From NCBI RefSeq assembly GCF_014633365.1, contig NC_068347.1, positions 20,234,433-20,298,432 of the forward strand: a stretch of DNA of 64,000 nucleotides, written 5' to 3'. Below the pieces are notes generated by a model. That model did not search any database. It was not told the DNA's origin and worked only from the letters and a program-made list of their open reading frames with translations. The stretch's first letter is position 1. Every line of letters begins with the position of its first letter. Both the position numbers and the translations under genes were made by a program. The stretch comes from Diospyros lotus (lineage: Eukaryota; Streptophyta; Magnoliopsida; Ericales; Ebenaceae). This document shows, in pieces, positions 24,101 through 35,934 of this stretch.

Positions 24101-26087
24101 TTTGCCTCAAAAAACATGCCACACCTCGAAAATCTTGCAATCCTTTCTTTCAACAGCCCAATCATCTCCTATTTGCCATTTAAGACCTTAGAAATCAATA
24201 TTTCTATTTTTCCTCAATTTTCTCCATTTTTAAACCTTTCTTACCTTCGAAAATTCATAAAAAATACCTAACATCAAATTTCACCAAATACTTTTCCATG
24301 ATAATTCCTAAAACAATTTTATTAGAATTACAAAATTAATTTTAGAGGAAAAGCTAACCTCACTCGCCCTCACGCGCCACCAAAGGCCTCGGTGAGTGAA
24401 GCCCACGCGCAGTCGGTGTAGTTGTCTTCTCCGGCCTTCTTCTCCAACTCGGGCGATCTCCGATGCTCAAAACGACTATAGAGGCTTGAAGGGCTTGATG
24501 AGGCGACCACGATGGTGCCTTCAAATGGCCAAAACAGTCGCCAGAAAAGGGTTTAAAACCTAGTTGAAGGTCCCAGTCTAGTCAAGCCCGATTTTTTGTC
24601 GAGCTTCACAAAACCCCTCCAAACCTACACCAAATCCTCTCAAACTCTCCAGAAATTCTCCCCAAACTTCAAATAACAAAACCCCCTTATCCGTGAGCCT
24701 CGATTCAAGCCAAAACGCCCTTAATTTCTCTCGATTTCTTTGAAAAACTCTCAGCCTCAGTTGTCTATTTATACTCGATCTCGACCAGAATTTCCAACAC
24801 AAATCAATTGATCTTATCCCCTTAACCCTAGATCTAGCCTCCTAACCAATCAAAAAGCTCCAAATCGCGAGCTAAAGCCCTCGAAAAATTCAACCAAATT
24901 GGAAATCAGTCCGCCATAAATTCTGATCACATCAAAGCTATTTCCGGCCAATAGCAACCTCCAACGACTTCATCATCGCTTGGAGACTACCCTAGAGTCT
25001 CTGGGAGACCTTCCCGACACCTCAGAGGTGGTTGCCAGCAGCCACAGGCAGCCGATTGGATTCACACCATGTAATTTTTAAATTTTACAGTTTTACCCCC
25101 AAACAATTTCTAACTACATTTTCTCCCTATCCATGGCACCCCTGAACTTTTCGTTAATTCCTTGACTACCTTCACATTCTAAAATTCTTATTTCCCTTAA
25201 GAATTTTTGAGAAATTGGTCGTTTCGACCTCCCTCGGGCAGTTTACAAAATCTATACTTTTGCTCGAATGCTCTTAATCGCGTGTTTTTTACTTTAAATT
25301 TTCGCGAATCTCTTGATTTTGGAAAATATCGCTTATTTGGATAATTTTACCTTTATTGACTTTCTTTGACTTAGTTCCTCACCTTTCGTTTACGTTTTGA
25401 ATATTACACGTAGGCCCGAAACTATAATTAATACCGTTTTGACCTCGAAATTTTTGAAAATTCTCTTAATATTAAATACTGGGTATTACCGATGGGATGT
25501 CGCCCTAATAATGTAGCTAAAATTCCCCAAGAACAATTGATGGAACAATGTTAGGTGTACCCCATAAGTAGCTTGGGATTATTGCCTAGGGTTCTGTGCC
25601 GGGCTAGTTTTCCATGGAAGTTACACTAGGATATCTGTTATGTGAGTTCATGCATCATGCATACATGTTATTTTAACCCTCTCTTAGAATATTCATCTTC
25701 TAATATTGGACATTTGTCCCTAGAATATTTCACGTTCCAAGTGAGACGAGCAGCCGGAAAGGCAAGGGAGTGATTGAGGCATAAGCATGATGAAAGTTTT
25801 TTGTGGGTCCTATGCCAAAGCTAGGATTAGTATATCATTTGGTTTTAAACTGCTATTGTAATATTATGTTGGGCGAAGTGATGTGATTGTATGAATCCTT
25901 TTATGTATTAAATTGCGAGATCTTTAAGTTCCGATTCTGCTTTCGTTTATGATTAAGTTTACTGTTCCCTAATTTCATTTTAGGAATGTTACTCTGATAT
26001 GATTATGCTGAGGATTTTAGTATTATTCGAAATGTAATAAAAAAAATCTTAGCATAAAATACAACGCTGTGAAGAGCAGGCGTTACA
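21103..26087 (+). mobile_element. Solo Ty3/gypsy LTR (about 2.5 kb) interrupted by another solo LTR
   Basis: It starts TGTAACACCC and ends GGCGTTACA. The flanks are AGCTG (21098-21102) and AGCTA (26088-26092), a target duplication with one change. The LTR pieces are 21103-22981 and 25496-26087, with the GATGG duplication between them. A TATA box (TATAAATAGAGG) lies near 21963. The CTCTCTTAGAATATTCATC and TTTGTCCCTAGAATATT text near 25680-25730 matches the other long LTRs. Confidence 0.88.
22987..25490 (-). mobile_element. Solo Ty3/gypsy LTR in reverse orientation, nested in another LTR
   Basis: On the plus strand it starts TATAACACCCC and ends GGGTATTACC, both one change from the family ends. 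A perfect target duplication GATGG flanks it at 22982-22986 and 25491-25495. Reverse-strand landmarks include CTTAGATGATTAAATTAT near 23500 and the GGCGCGTGAGGGCGAGTG block near 24360. The poly-T run at 23039-23056 is on the plus strand. Confidence 0.9.
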
Positions 26088-26683
26088 AGCTAGTTTGGCA
26101 AACCTGCCTAACCCCGCCTGAATGAGCGCTCGTGCTAGGACAGGAGCTACAAGAGACCCTAGCTAGGTGCACCCTATAGTGCCTGGACTTTTGGAGGACC
26201 ACCAAGACAACGAAGCATTCCTTTTCTCAAAAGCAACATGACTACTTGACCAGGGGGCATGGAGCATTCGGAACATGGGGAGATACACGCTATCAGATTG
26301 GGGAGACAAGCGGCAAGGCAAGGGAGGTAGGTATCGCCTACAATACCTACAAATCAAGAACAATACTCCCTGGGACAGTCCTTGATTCCTAGAAGAAACC
26401 CCATGACGACTTCAGTACCTTCAGGACCCTCTGGGATAGCTCCACCCACTGTCCCACCATTGGATTATGAGTAGTTGCAGAAGAATTTTAAGGAGTTAAA
26501 GCACCAGAATGATGAGCTCGTGATGAATAATAAAGACAGTATGAGAAGACTATAGGGGATTACTACTTTTCTACATGAATTGATGCCAGATTCCACATTC
26601 GCCACGTGGGACAAACAGGCGCGAGGGGAGAAAATTGGAGATCTCTAGACAACCATCCAAGGACCTCACAAAGAGGGATAAGG
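26088..26683 (+). pseudogene. N-terminal gag piece of the Tat-type gypsy element
   Basis: Plus-strand translation from about 26450 gives a charged, coiled-coil-like gag start (LQKNFKELKHQNDELVMNNK, broken by a TAG stop after MRRL). It continues as LHELMPDSTFATWDKQARGE before the solo LTR at 26684. The reading continues on the far side at 35935 (IMTLRPNDQVLEIANP). Upstream, 26088-26450 is leader without clear coding sequence. The fragment has internal stops and is inactive. Confidence 0.65.
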
Positions 26684-27305
26684 TGTTAGATATGAGCCCT
26701 GAAGACCGATTTTAGTGATACAAAAGGACTCGATCTTGTAATTCTTTAAATATTACTTAAATGGCAAGTTTATGTTTTTATTTAAATTTCAATATGGTTT
26801 AAATTATAAAACATATATCCATTAGTATAATAAAGAGTGGATACCATTCTTAAGAGTTATGTATATGAATTATGGATAATCCACAATTCGTTATACTATA
26901 AACAAGTTCATGCCCATAGAATTCCTAATCTAGATAATAGCAACTCGTAAAGGCTAGCACATCATCTTCTTCCTTGCTCAGTATGAGATACTGAAAGATA
27001 AGATTGGTGAGTCTCATGCCATTTTATATGAGATATAAAAGGAATATGAGTGGGTGTTCGTTATAAGAACGAGTTCACTGAATGAGACTGTTAACATTGA
27101 ATTACATGGGTTATTTCTCACAGGTCAATGATTCAATGTTAGCTGCGGATGTGCAACTAGTCCTTAGACTTGAGATAACATAGATATCTATGTATTAGTG
27201 GATTACAATATCAACAATATTATATGGTTGTTCTAATCAAGAATAATCATACGTATCTATGTATCTAATTCAATGATACATCAGGTATGTGTGCATAAGA
27301 CATGG

Positions 27306-30037
27306 TGTAATACCCAAGAATGATTTGAGGATATAAACGGTATTTAATGAAGGGCATAAACGAAATTTTCAGAAAAATGAGACTATAAGGTACATTAACG
27401 CAGCTTTAGGCGACCGAATTAGACGAAGGGAGTACCCCGAACCCTGGATGATTAAGAAAAATGGTATAGTAAGGACGAGTAATACAAGTTATGATTTTAG
27501 GAATCAAAAGAAGTGGGATCGAGAACAGTTTTCGGTGCATCTGTCGACTAGGATGAGAAAACTGAATCGACGTAAGAGACATCTGGAAGGTCAACGGAGC
27601 ATGTTAAGGACTAATATTTTATGTATATAACAACCCTTAAGTGATTTCGGGTAGAAACAAATGGATTTAAGGTCAAATTGACCAGCCGGGCCTACGTGTA
27701 GTTTTCTAATTTTACCCGAAAGATGTCAAAACGATAGAATTTTGGGAATTTCAAGGGTGAAATGAGAAGTACTAAACTTGTGGGCCTTAGTGATGGTGTT
27801 GGAAAGATCCCTGTATCATGAAAGGGGCCAAAATGAGATTAGATGAAAATATGGGGTCAAAGTGTAATAAATGAAAGTTGCAATGTGAATGCAATGGAAT
27901 TTCGTCCGCAACAAATCCGTCGCACATGGAGGCCGATCTCAGCAATGGGACAATCGGGAAGGAGCTGGGGGAGGTTGTATACGGCGTGGGGAAACTTGGT
28001 GGCCAATGATTGGCCGGATTTTGGCTGAAAATTGACTATAAAAGGGCAAGGGTTTAGCCGATTCTTTACACACAAACTGCTCGTATTTTAGTGAGAATCG
28101 AAGGCAAGGGATAGAGGGCTTTTGGTTTCGAGGCATCAAGGATCATTTATGGAGCATTTGGGATCGTTTGGTGTGAGTTTAAAGCGATTTTAAAGCTTGG
28201 CCAGAATCGAGTGGCAATCTGCCTACCGCGACCTGTAACTCGACTTTCGAGGCACTTTCCGATGTCCTTTCGGCCTGAAACTGGTGGCGTTGTGATCGAC
28301 TGAAGAAGAGCTTCAAAGGGGTACCATTTTCGTAGCCATCGGAGCATCCGTCGGCGCCCAGATTAACAAGGAAAATGGTGGCGCGTGGCTGCACGCGCCA
28401 GCTTTCACGCACAGCCATGCACTGAGCGCGTGAGGGCGCGCGGATAAGGGTTTTTCAGTAATTTTAATTCCAAAATTTTTCTTTAATTATTTTAGGATTT
28501 ATTGTGTTGAAATATTTGAGGAAATAATTATTTTGGAATTATCAAGGTGAAAATTGGGAGAAAATAGAGGAAATTATAGAAAAATTGAGGAAAATGGATT
28601 TTTGATGCTTCCTTAATTAAATATGGTGTTTAGGGAATATCTTAGCTTGAGGTTGAGAATAAATTCAAGTGTTTGTGATTTAGCACGCAAAATAAGGTTA
28701 TGCACAAGGATAGAGGCGATTCGAATACGTCGAGGTGAGTGTTTGCCCCCATAACTTGTTTATTGTGAGTTGTTCGCTATCAAAACTCATTTTATTGTGC
28801 TTGTTCTATCTGAACATGCGGAGATTTCATGCAAAATGGTTTTTATGCATGCAAACGGTTTAACTTGTGACGGTTGGTTTAATGAGGGAGGTTCGTCCAT
28901 AAATGTTTTGAACTTGTGCATTGCATTTTAAAAAATGTTGTTTATATGATGCTTTGAATTGTGAAATGTGGCATTGTCTCTAGTTTTGTATGTTCGTATG
29001 GAATGTCAGCCTGAGATGTTGTCTAGATAGTGTAGCCATAATTCTCTAAGGGCATGAAGAAATAATAGGGGTATCTGATACTGGTGTGCATGTCAAGATA
29101 GCCACCTTGGTTTTAGTCCCAAGCTGTTTGGTTAGGGAAGTTGCACTAGGATGACTAGGTGGTCCATATTGTGTTGTTCATGTGGGATGTCAGCCTAGGA
29201 TGTTATCTGGATAGTGTAGTCGTAATTCTCCAAGGGCGTGACGGAATAATAAGGGTATCTTGTACTGGTGAGTATGTTGGGATAGCCATCTTGGTTTCCT
29301 TGTCAGGCTGTTTGGTCAGGGAAGTTGCACTAGGATGACTAGGTGGTCCATGTGAAATTTTAGAGTTGGGATTGTATGGTAGTTCCCAGATGCTTAGAAT
29401 GGAAGTGTAATCTAGAGATATGCGTTGGCTTGCCCCTCTTAAGCTAGAATCACGTCGTGTCGTCTTGTCGTCGAGTCGATATGGTGGCATAGCTTTTAGA
29501 GAGATTGCTTTTTTCCTGTGGTAAGGTTAAGTGCCTGGGATTCTCTTGGGCTAGGGCTTACCTGGTGTATTGGTTTATTTCGTGTCTTGCATTCATTCAT
29601 GAAAAATGTGTTTTGAACTCTCACTTAGATGATTCATCATCTAATTTGGACTATGTCCCTGGAATATTCAAACGTTCCAGGTGAAGACAGCGATGCGAAG
29701 GGAAAAGGAATTGCCGAGGAGTGACGGCGATTAGTAGGTAGTTAACTTTACGTCATTTTCAATTATGTTGTTACTTTTGATGACATCATGTAAACGTTGA
29801 TTTGACTTTATAATATGAATAAAGTGGTTTCTGTTATGACCTGTTAAGATTTCGATCTAGCTTTCGCATGTGAGATGATGTACCTGTCTTAGTTTGTTGA
29901 TAGTTCATAATTGATATACTGAGAAGGTGTGACGAGATCTTTGGGGAACGATTTTTGTGATGGGTTTTTATTTGGAAAAAAATTTATATTCCCGAAATCT
30001 TACATTACGTATCGCCCCGGGAAGGCGGATTGTTACA
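27306..30037 (+). repeat. 5' LTR of the gag-only element
   Basis: TGTAATACCC at the start and TTGTTACA at the end. A TATA box (CTATAAAAG, 28036-28044) is followed by GC-rich sequence near 28380-28445 with repeated GCGCGTG and CACGCGCC motifs. A tandem duplication of about 184 bases lies around 28980-29350. Confidence 0.95.
28036..28044 (+). promoter_or_regulatory. TATA box of the gag-only element's LTR
   Basis: CTATAAAAG, present at the equivalent place in the 3' LTR (about 32920) and, with changes, in the other LTR copies. It marks the probable U3/R boundary. Confidence 0.55.
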
Positions 30038-30039
30038 AT

Positions 30040-30051
30040 TGGTATCAGAGC
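30040..30051 (+). other. Primer-binding site
   Basis: TGGTATCAGAGC, the standard complement to the 3' end of plant initiator tRNA-Met, two bases after the LTR end. It is where minus-strand cDNA synthesis would start. Confidence 0.92.
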
Positions 30052-30606
30052 GAAGGTTTGAAATTTAAGGGACTCTAATTAGAGCAAAGGTTATTTGAGG
30101 ATTATATATTTCGTTGGAAATTTAGAAACTATCGATTTGAGGTCAATAGTTGAAATTCTTACGTGGAGTAATAGGATAGCTAGTAGTTATCGGGAATGAA
30201 CGAGTTTGAAATAATTCGGTTGGATCGAGGATTCTAGGGATATTGAACTTAGGATGATTCAATAAGTGTTGTAGAGAATCGAGTTTAAGGATTCTGAGGA
30301 TTGATTTTGATGATAGGGATCTCGAAATAAATGTTATGAGGATCGAGTTAGGGTTACCTCAAGGAAATGACTCATGGGAACGAGTCAAGTATGTTTAGTT
30401 CAAGGGTTGACCTAGAGAATGAAATGGTCAGGATGTAGGATTAAAACCTATAAAGGTTATTGGAAATTAGGAATTTTGATTATTCCTGATTTGGATTTAG
30501 ACAAGGTACCTTTAATGGTTGTGGGACCCAAAAGAACGGTTAGAAAGATAGAGATTATCTTTAATTGAGATTAGCACTAATTAAGAAAGTGTTTTTCTTT
30601 TTTGAG

Positions 30607-31790
30607 ATGGTGAAAACTCAGAGAGTCACGGATCTCAGCGATCGAGGCGGGAGTGACAGTAATAGCAGTCATCGCAGCCGCTCTGCGAATCATGTCACGA
30701 GCAACGGACGACAAAAAGAGTGATCAGGTCCTAGTGAGAATAGACTTGACCAAATGGAAAGAATCTTAGAGGGCATGCTGACACATGAAACGAGGAACGA
30801 GCCGCTGAGGCATACTACTCATGTGTTGGATTAGTATCACCGACAAAGACCCCCCATGTTCAGGGGAAAAGCAAAAGATGACCCCTGCATGGTAGAATTC
30901 TAGATGGAGCAAACTAAGAAGTTGCACCAACGTTTGCAATGCAGAGATGAAGAGAAGGTCAACTGTGCTACATTCATGCTTGAGGAAGAAGCTGCACGAT
31001 GGTGGCAATCAGCCCAGTGAGCAGAAGACACCTAGGCAAGTGGAACAAGATCCAAGGCCGAGGTAAGCTCAACTTGTGACTTGAGCAAGATTCAAGGAAG
31101 CATTTGACGCAAAATGTTTTCCTCTGAGCTAAAGAGAAGAAAAGACTTAGGAGTTCATGAAGTTAAAGCAGACTGACGAGATGTCAGTAACTCAATATGA
31201 TGTCAAGTTTACCCAACTGATAAGGTACGTGCCTATGTACGAAGCCGATGAGTGGCAGAATGCATAAAAGTTTGTGAATGGACTTAAAGTGGGACTGCAG
31301 CAAGCTCTTAGCTCGTAGACTTTAGACACTTACAACGAGGCGTTGAATAGAGCCTTATCCACTGAGACTAATCTACTGCGAGTTGGATTGATCAGATTGG
31401 ATGAAAAGAAGAAAGATCTGAAAGGTGGGGAACATAAATCAGATGGAAGGAACTCCAAAGATAGTGAGTCGTGTCCCCGATGCAACAAGGTACACTTAGG
31501 GAAACAATGTTTCCAAAGACATGTTTGTTATTTTACATGCGGTGAAGAAGGACACAAGGAAAAGGACTGCCCTAAGAATAAAGAGGCACCTCTGATCGAG
31601 AATCGAATGAGGATCACATGTTTTACGTGTCAACAACCTAGTTATTACTTGAGCGAATGTCCAAAGAGGCAAAAGGTGGAACAATTGGGAAAAGCGAATG
31701 AGGCACAAAAACCTCGCCTTGGACGAGTTTTCTATCTATCAAGGGATGATGAAGATATCTACCCAACAATTGAGAAAGGTATGCCATGTT
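30607..31790 (+). pseudogene. gag of the non-autonomous LTR element
   Basis: An ATG at 30607 opens MVKTQRVTDLSD and a Ser/Arg-rich N-terminus. The capsid part shows NCATFMLEEEAARWWQSAQ (about 30962-31018), the WW motif typical of Ty3/gypsy gag. From 31343 a clean frame gives an N-terminal helix region, then CPRCNKVHLGKQC (CCHC) and CYFTCGEEGHKEKDC (zinc knuckle, about 31526-31570), and a third degraded knuckle CFTCQQPSYYLSEC in which the His is lost. The double-knuckle layout is characteristic of Tekay/Del chromoviruses. Early stops (for example the TGA at 30721-30723) and a frameshift between 31020 and 31340 make it non-functional. No protease follows the last knuckle. Confidence 0.88.
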
Positions 31791-31868
31791 AGTTCAATGT
31801 TATCAATTTCTGTGCAATCATGGCAGATGAGTTAGTTCAATGTTATCAATTTCTGTGCAATCATGGCA
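31788..31868 (+). repeat. Short tandem duplication after gag
   Basis: A 38-base stretch beginning GTTAGTTCAATGTTATC at 31788 is repeated at 31831, a period of 43 bases, exactly where gag ends and pol would start. It may mark the deletion or repair that removed pol. Confidence 0.85.
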
Positions 31869-32157
31869 TATGCATTAGTATAAGAGTGGGTTGGGAGAAT
31901 TAATAGTCAAATAAAATGGGCTTTGAGATTAGGTTTTATAAATTATTTTTGGATTCGTGTAGCCGTCGGTATAGAGCTACAACGGGATATTCTAGAAAAT
32001 AAGAAAGATGCCTGGTAAGCATGGATCGTGTTAGGATGTAAGTTATGAATGATTGCTAATGATTAAGAATGATATATTTAGGACATTTCAATTGGGAGTC
32101 ATAAGCAATAGCAGTGATACAATTATCACGGACCAAATTTTGAGGATGAAATTTATT

Positions 32158-32169
32158 AAGGGGGGAGAA
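32158..32169 (+). other. Polypurine tract
   Basis: AAGGGGGGAGAA immediately precedes the 3' LTR at 32170. It is the expected primer for plus-strand cDNA synthesis. Confidence 0.9.
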
Positions 32170-34903
32170 TGTAATACCCGGGAATGATTTGAGGATATAA
32201 ATGGTATTTAATGAAGGGCATAAATGGAATTTTTAGAAAAAAAAAAAAAAGAGACTATAGGGTATACTAACGCAGCTTTAGGCGATCGAATTAGACAAAG
32301 GGAGTACCTTGGACCCTAGATGATTAAGGAAAATGGTATAGTAAGGATGAGTAATACAAGTTATGATTTTAGGAATCAAAAGAAGTGGGATTGAGAACAG
32401 TTTTCGGTACAGTTGTCGACCAGGCTAAGAAAATCGAATCGACGTAGGAGACATCTGGAAGGTCAATGGAGCATGTTAAGGACCAATATTTTATGTATAT
32501 AACAACACTTAAGTGATTTTGGGTTGAAACGAATGGATTTAAGGTCAAATCGACCAACCGGGCCTAAGTGCAATTTTCTAATTTTGCCCGAGAGAGATCA
32601 AAACAATAGATTTTTGGAAATTTCATGGGTGAAATGAGAAGTACTAAACTTGTGGGCCTTAGTGATGGTGTTGGAAAGATCAGGGGTATCATGAAAGGGG
32701 CCAAAATGAGATTAGATGAAAACATGGGGTCAAAGTGTAATAAATGAAAGTTGCAACGTGAACGCAATGGAATTTCGACCGCCGCAAATCTGCCTCACAT
32801 GGAGCAGATCTCGGCGATGGGATGGCAGGGAAGGAGTTGGGGGAGGTTGTATATGGCGTGGGGAAACTTGGTGGCCAAGGATTGGCTACTGATTAGCCGG
32901 ATTTTAGCCGAAAATCGCCTATAAAAGAGCAAGGGTTCAACTGATTCTTTACACACAAATTGCTCGCGTTTTGGTGAGAATCAAAGGCAAGGGATAGAGG
33001 GCTTTTGGTCTCGAGGCATCAAGGATCATTTTTGGAGCATTTGGGATCATTTGGTGAGTTTGAAGCAGTTTTGGAGCTTGGCAGGAATCGAGTGGCGAGA
33101 CTTGTAACTTGACTTTCGAGGCACTTTCGGTGTCTTTTCGGCCTGAAACCGATGGCGTTGTGATCGACTGAAGAAGGGCTTCAAGGGGGTACCATTTTCG
33201 TGGCCATCGAAGCATCCATCGGCAACCGGATCAACGAGGAAGACGGTGGCACGTGGCTGCACACGCCAGCTTTCAGGCACAGCCATGCGCTGAGCGCGTG
33301 AGGGCGTGTGGATAAGGGCTTTTTAGTAATTTTAATTCCATAATTTTCCTTTAATTATTTTAGGATTTATTGTGTTGAAATATTTGGGAAAATGGTTGAG
33401 GAAATAATTATTTTGGAATTATCAAGGTGAAAATTGGGAGAAAATAGAGGAAATTATAAAAAAATTGAGGAAAATGGATTTTTTATACTTCCTTAATTAA
33501 ATATGGTGTTTAGAGAATATCTTGGCTTGAGGTTGAGAATAAATTCAAGTGTTTGTGATTTGGCACGCAAAACGAGGTTGTACACGAGGATAGAGGCTAT
33601 CTAAATACGTCGAGATGAGTGTTTGCCCCCATAACTTGTTTACTATGAGTTGTTCGCTATCAAAACTCGATTTATTATGCTTATTCTATCTAAACATGTG
33701 GAGATTTCATGCAAAATGGTTTTTATGCTTGCAAACGGTTGGTTTTATGAGGGAGGTTCGTCCCTAAACGTTTTGAACTTGTGCATTGCATTTTATAAGA
33801 TGTTGTTTATATAATGCTTTGAATTGTGAAATGTGGCATTGTCTCGCATTTTGTGTGTTTGCATGGAATGTCAGCCTGAGATGTTGTCTAGATAGTGTAG
33901 CCGTAATTCTCCAAGGGCGTGACGGAATAATAGGGGTATCTGATGCTGGTGTGCATGTCAAGATAGTCGCCTTGGTTTCCGTGCCAAGCTGTTTGGTTAG
34001 GGAAGTTGCACTAGGATGACTAGGTGGTCCATATTGTGTTGTTCATGTGGGGATGTCATCCTAGGAAGTTGTCTGGATAGTGTAGCCATAATTCTCCAAA
34101 GGCGTAACGGAATAATAGGGGTATCTTGTGTTGGTGAGTATGCTGGGATAGCCGTCTTGGTTTCCATGTCAGGCTGTTTGGTCAGGGAAGTTGCACTAGA
34201 ATGACTAGGTGGTCCATGTGAAATTTTGGAGTTGGGATTGTATGGTGGTTCCCAGATGCTTAGAGTGGAAGCATAATCTGGAGAAATGCGTTGGCTTACC
34301 CCTCTTAAGCTAGAATCGCATCGTGTCGTCTTGTCGTTGAGTCGGTATGGTGGCATAGTTTTTAGAGAGATTGTTCTTTTCCCGTTATAGGGTTAAGTGC
34401 CTGGAATTCTCTTGGGGTAGGGCTTACCGAGTGTATTGGTTTATTTCATGTTTTGCATTCATTCATGAAAAATGTGTTTTGAACTCTCACTTAAATGATT
34501 CATCATCTAATTTTGACTATGTCCCTAGAATATTCAAACGTTTCAAGTGAAGGCAGCGGTGCGAAGGGAAAAGGAATTGCCGAGAAGTGACGACGATTAG
34601 TGGGTAGTTTACTTTATGTCATTTTCAATTATGTTGTTACTTTTGATGACGTTGTGTAAACGTTGGTTTGACTTTATAATATGAATAAAGTGGTTTCGAT
34701 TATAACTTGTTAATGTTTCGATCTAGCTTTCGCATGTGAGATGATGTACCTGTCTTAGTTTATTAATGGTTCATAATTAATATACTGAGAAGGTGTGACG
34801 GGACCTTCGGGGAACGATTTTTGTGATGGGTTTTTATTTGAAAAAAAATTTATATTCCCGAAATCTTACGTTACGTATCGCCCTGGGAAGACGGGGTGTT
34901 ACA
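32170..34903 (+). repeat. 3' LTR of the gag-only element
   Basis: TGTAATACCC start and GGGTGTTACA end. It is collinear with 27306-30037, including the internal tandem duplication (about 33850-34215), with scattered substitutions and small indels. Confidence 0.95.
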
Positions 34904-35934
34904 CATGGAATCTATCACCTCGAGATTTTTTAGGAAGATATCCTATATGATCCAATAATCACTTGACCATAAATCCTTGGCCGAGGTTATATGATGATGG
35001 AATTTGTTCCATAAAGGTTGTGTCATAATTAGTCAAAATTGATTTTGGATTTGGTCATATGACGAGATTAAGAGATTCAACATGCTGACCATAATCTCAT
35101 ATCTTGTCGGGATATGGGACGATAGAAGGACCGTTTTGTATGGTAACGTAGTAAAAGGTTCACAATACTCGCTTCACAATAAATTAGATAATCATGACAT
35201 ATTACTAGATGTCACTCATGATTTACAAAAATTAATCATTATTCTCGTTGCCAATTTATTTGTGAACCCAGAAAGTTCCACCCAAAAGAAATCATTTTCA
35301 AAGAAAAGATGGATAAATTAGTAATTTTATAATTTACTAATAATAGTGTATTTATTTATTGGATAAGTAAGACTAATTAAATAATTATATTATGAATATA
35401 ATTATTTAATTATTAATTAGATTAGGCCTTTTGCTAGCACATTGGACTTGGTCCAATGACACTATTGGATTCAAATAAACACTATTAAATTGGGCTTAGC
35501 CCAATAGCATTAAATGGAATGGGCTTGAGAAGCCCAACCCATTTAATAAGTAGGGTTAATGAAACCCTATATAAAAACTCTCTTAACTCTTCATTTAAAA
35601 CACTTGAAACATTTTGAGTGTTGAGAGAGTTTTGAGAAATTGTGTGTGAATCCAGGGAAGTGAGTTAGAAATTTTTGAAAAAAATTTCTTCTGCCTCCAT
35701 TTCTCTTGATATTCTTGGATAGAAGTGGTTTCGTGTGAACCGACTTGGCATCCTACACTTAGAGAATTATACAGCGGGAAACCTAACGGTGAAATCAGAT
35801 TTCATCAAAGATACCACATTTCATTTTTGCTTTCAATTTCTTAAACCATATTTTTTGAAAAACGAGATACCTGCAAACTAATTTTTTTAATTCTGCTGCG
35901 CATATGATAAGATCTATGTAATCTCAACATAAGG

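Larger units (their letters stand above)
27306..34903 (+). mobile_element. Complete LTR retrotransposon with gag only (Tekay/Del-like, non-autonomous)
   Basis: Two LTRs of 2732 and 2734 bases flank an internal region of only 2132 bases. The perfect 5-bp duplication CATGG lies at 27301-27305 and 34904-34908. The primer-binding site TGGTATCAGAGC directly follows the 5' LTR, and the purine tract AAGGGGGGAGAA directly precedes the 3' LTR. The only protein domain is a decayed gag with two zinc knuckles. Protease, reverse transcriptase, RNase H and integrase are absent, so movement would have needed enzymes from a relative. The LTRs differ at many sites, so the insertion is not recent. Confidence 0.93.
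26684..35929 (+). mobile_element. Solo LTR of a different retrotransposon family, carrying a nested complete LTR element
   Basis: The outer LTR is about 1.64 kb (26684-27305 plus 34909-35929). It starts TGTTAGATATGAG and ends TAATCTCAACA, with inverted ends TGTTAGA/TGTTGAGA. The perfect target duplication TAAGG lies at 26679-26683 and 35930-35934. A TATA box (CCTATATAAAAAC, about 35565-35577) lies in the right part. It has no internal domains, so it is a solo LTR; the end sequences suggest copia but this is not proven. Confidence 0.85.

Noticed and set aside
30334..30600. Possible extra coding between primer-binding site and gag
   Set aside because: Frames are short and broken; it fits an untranslated leader.
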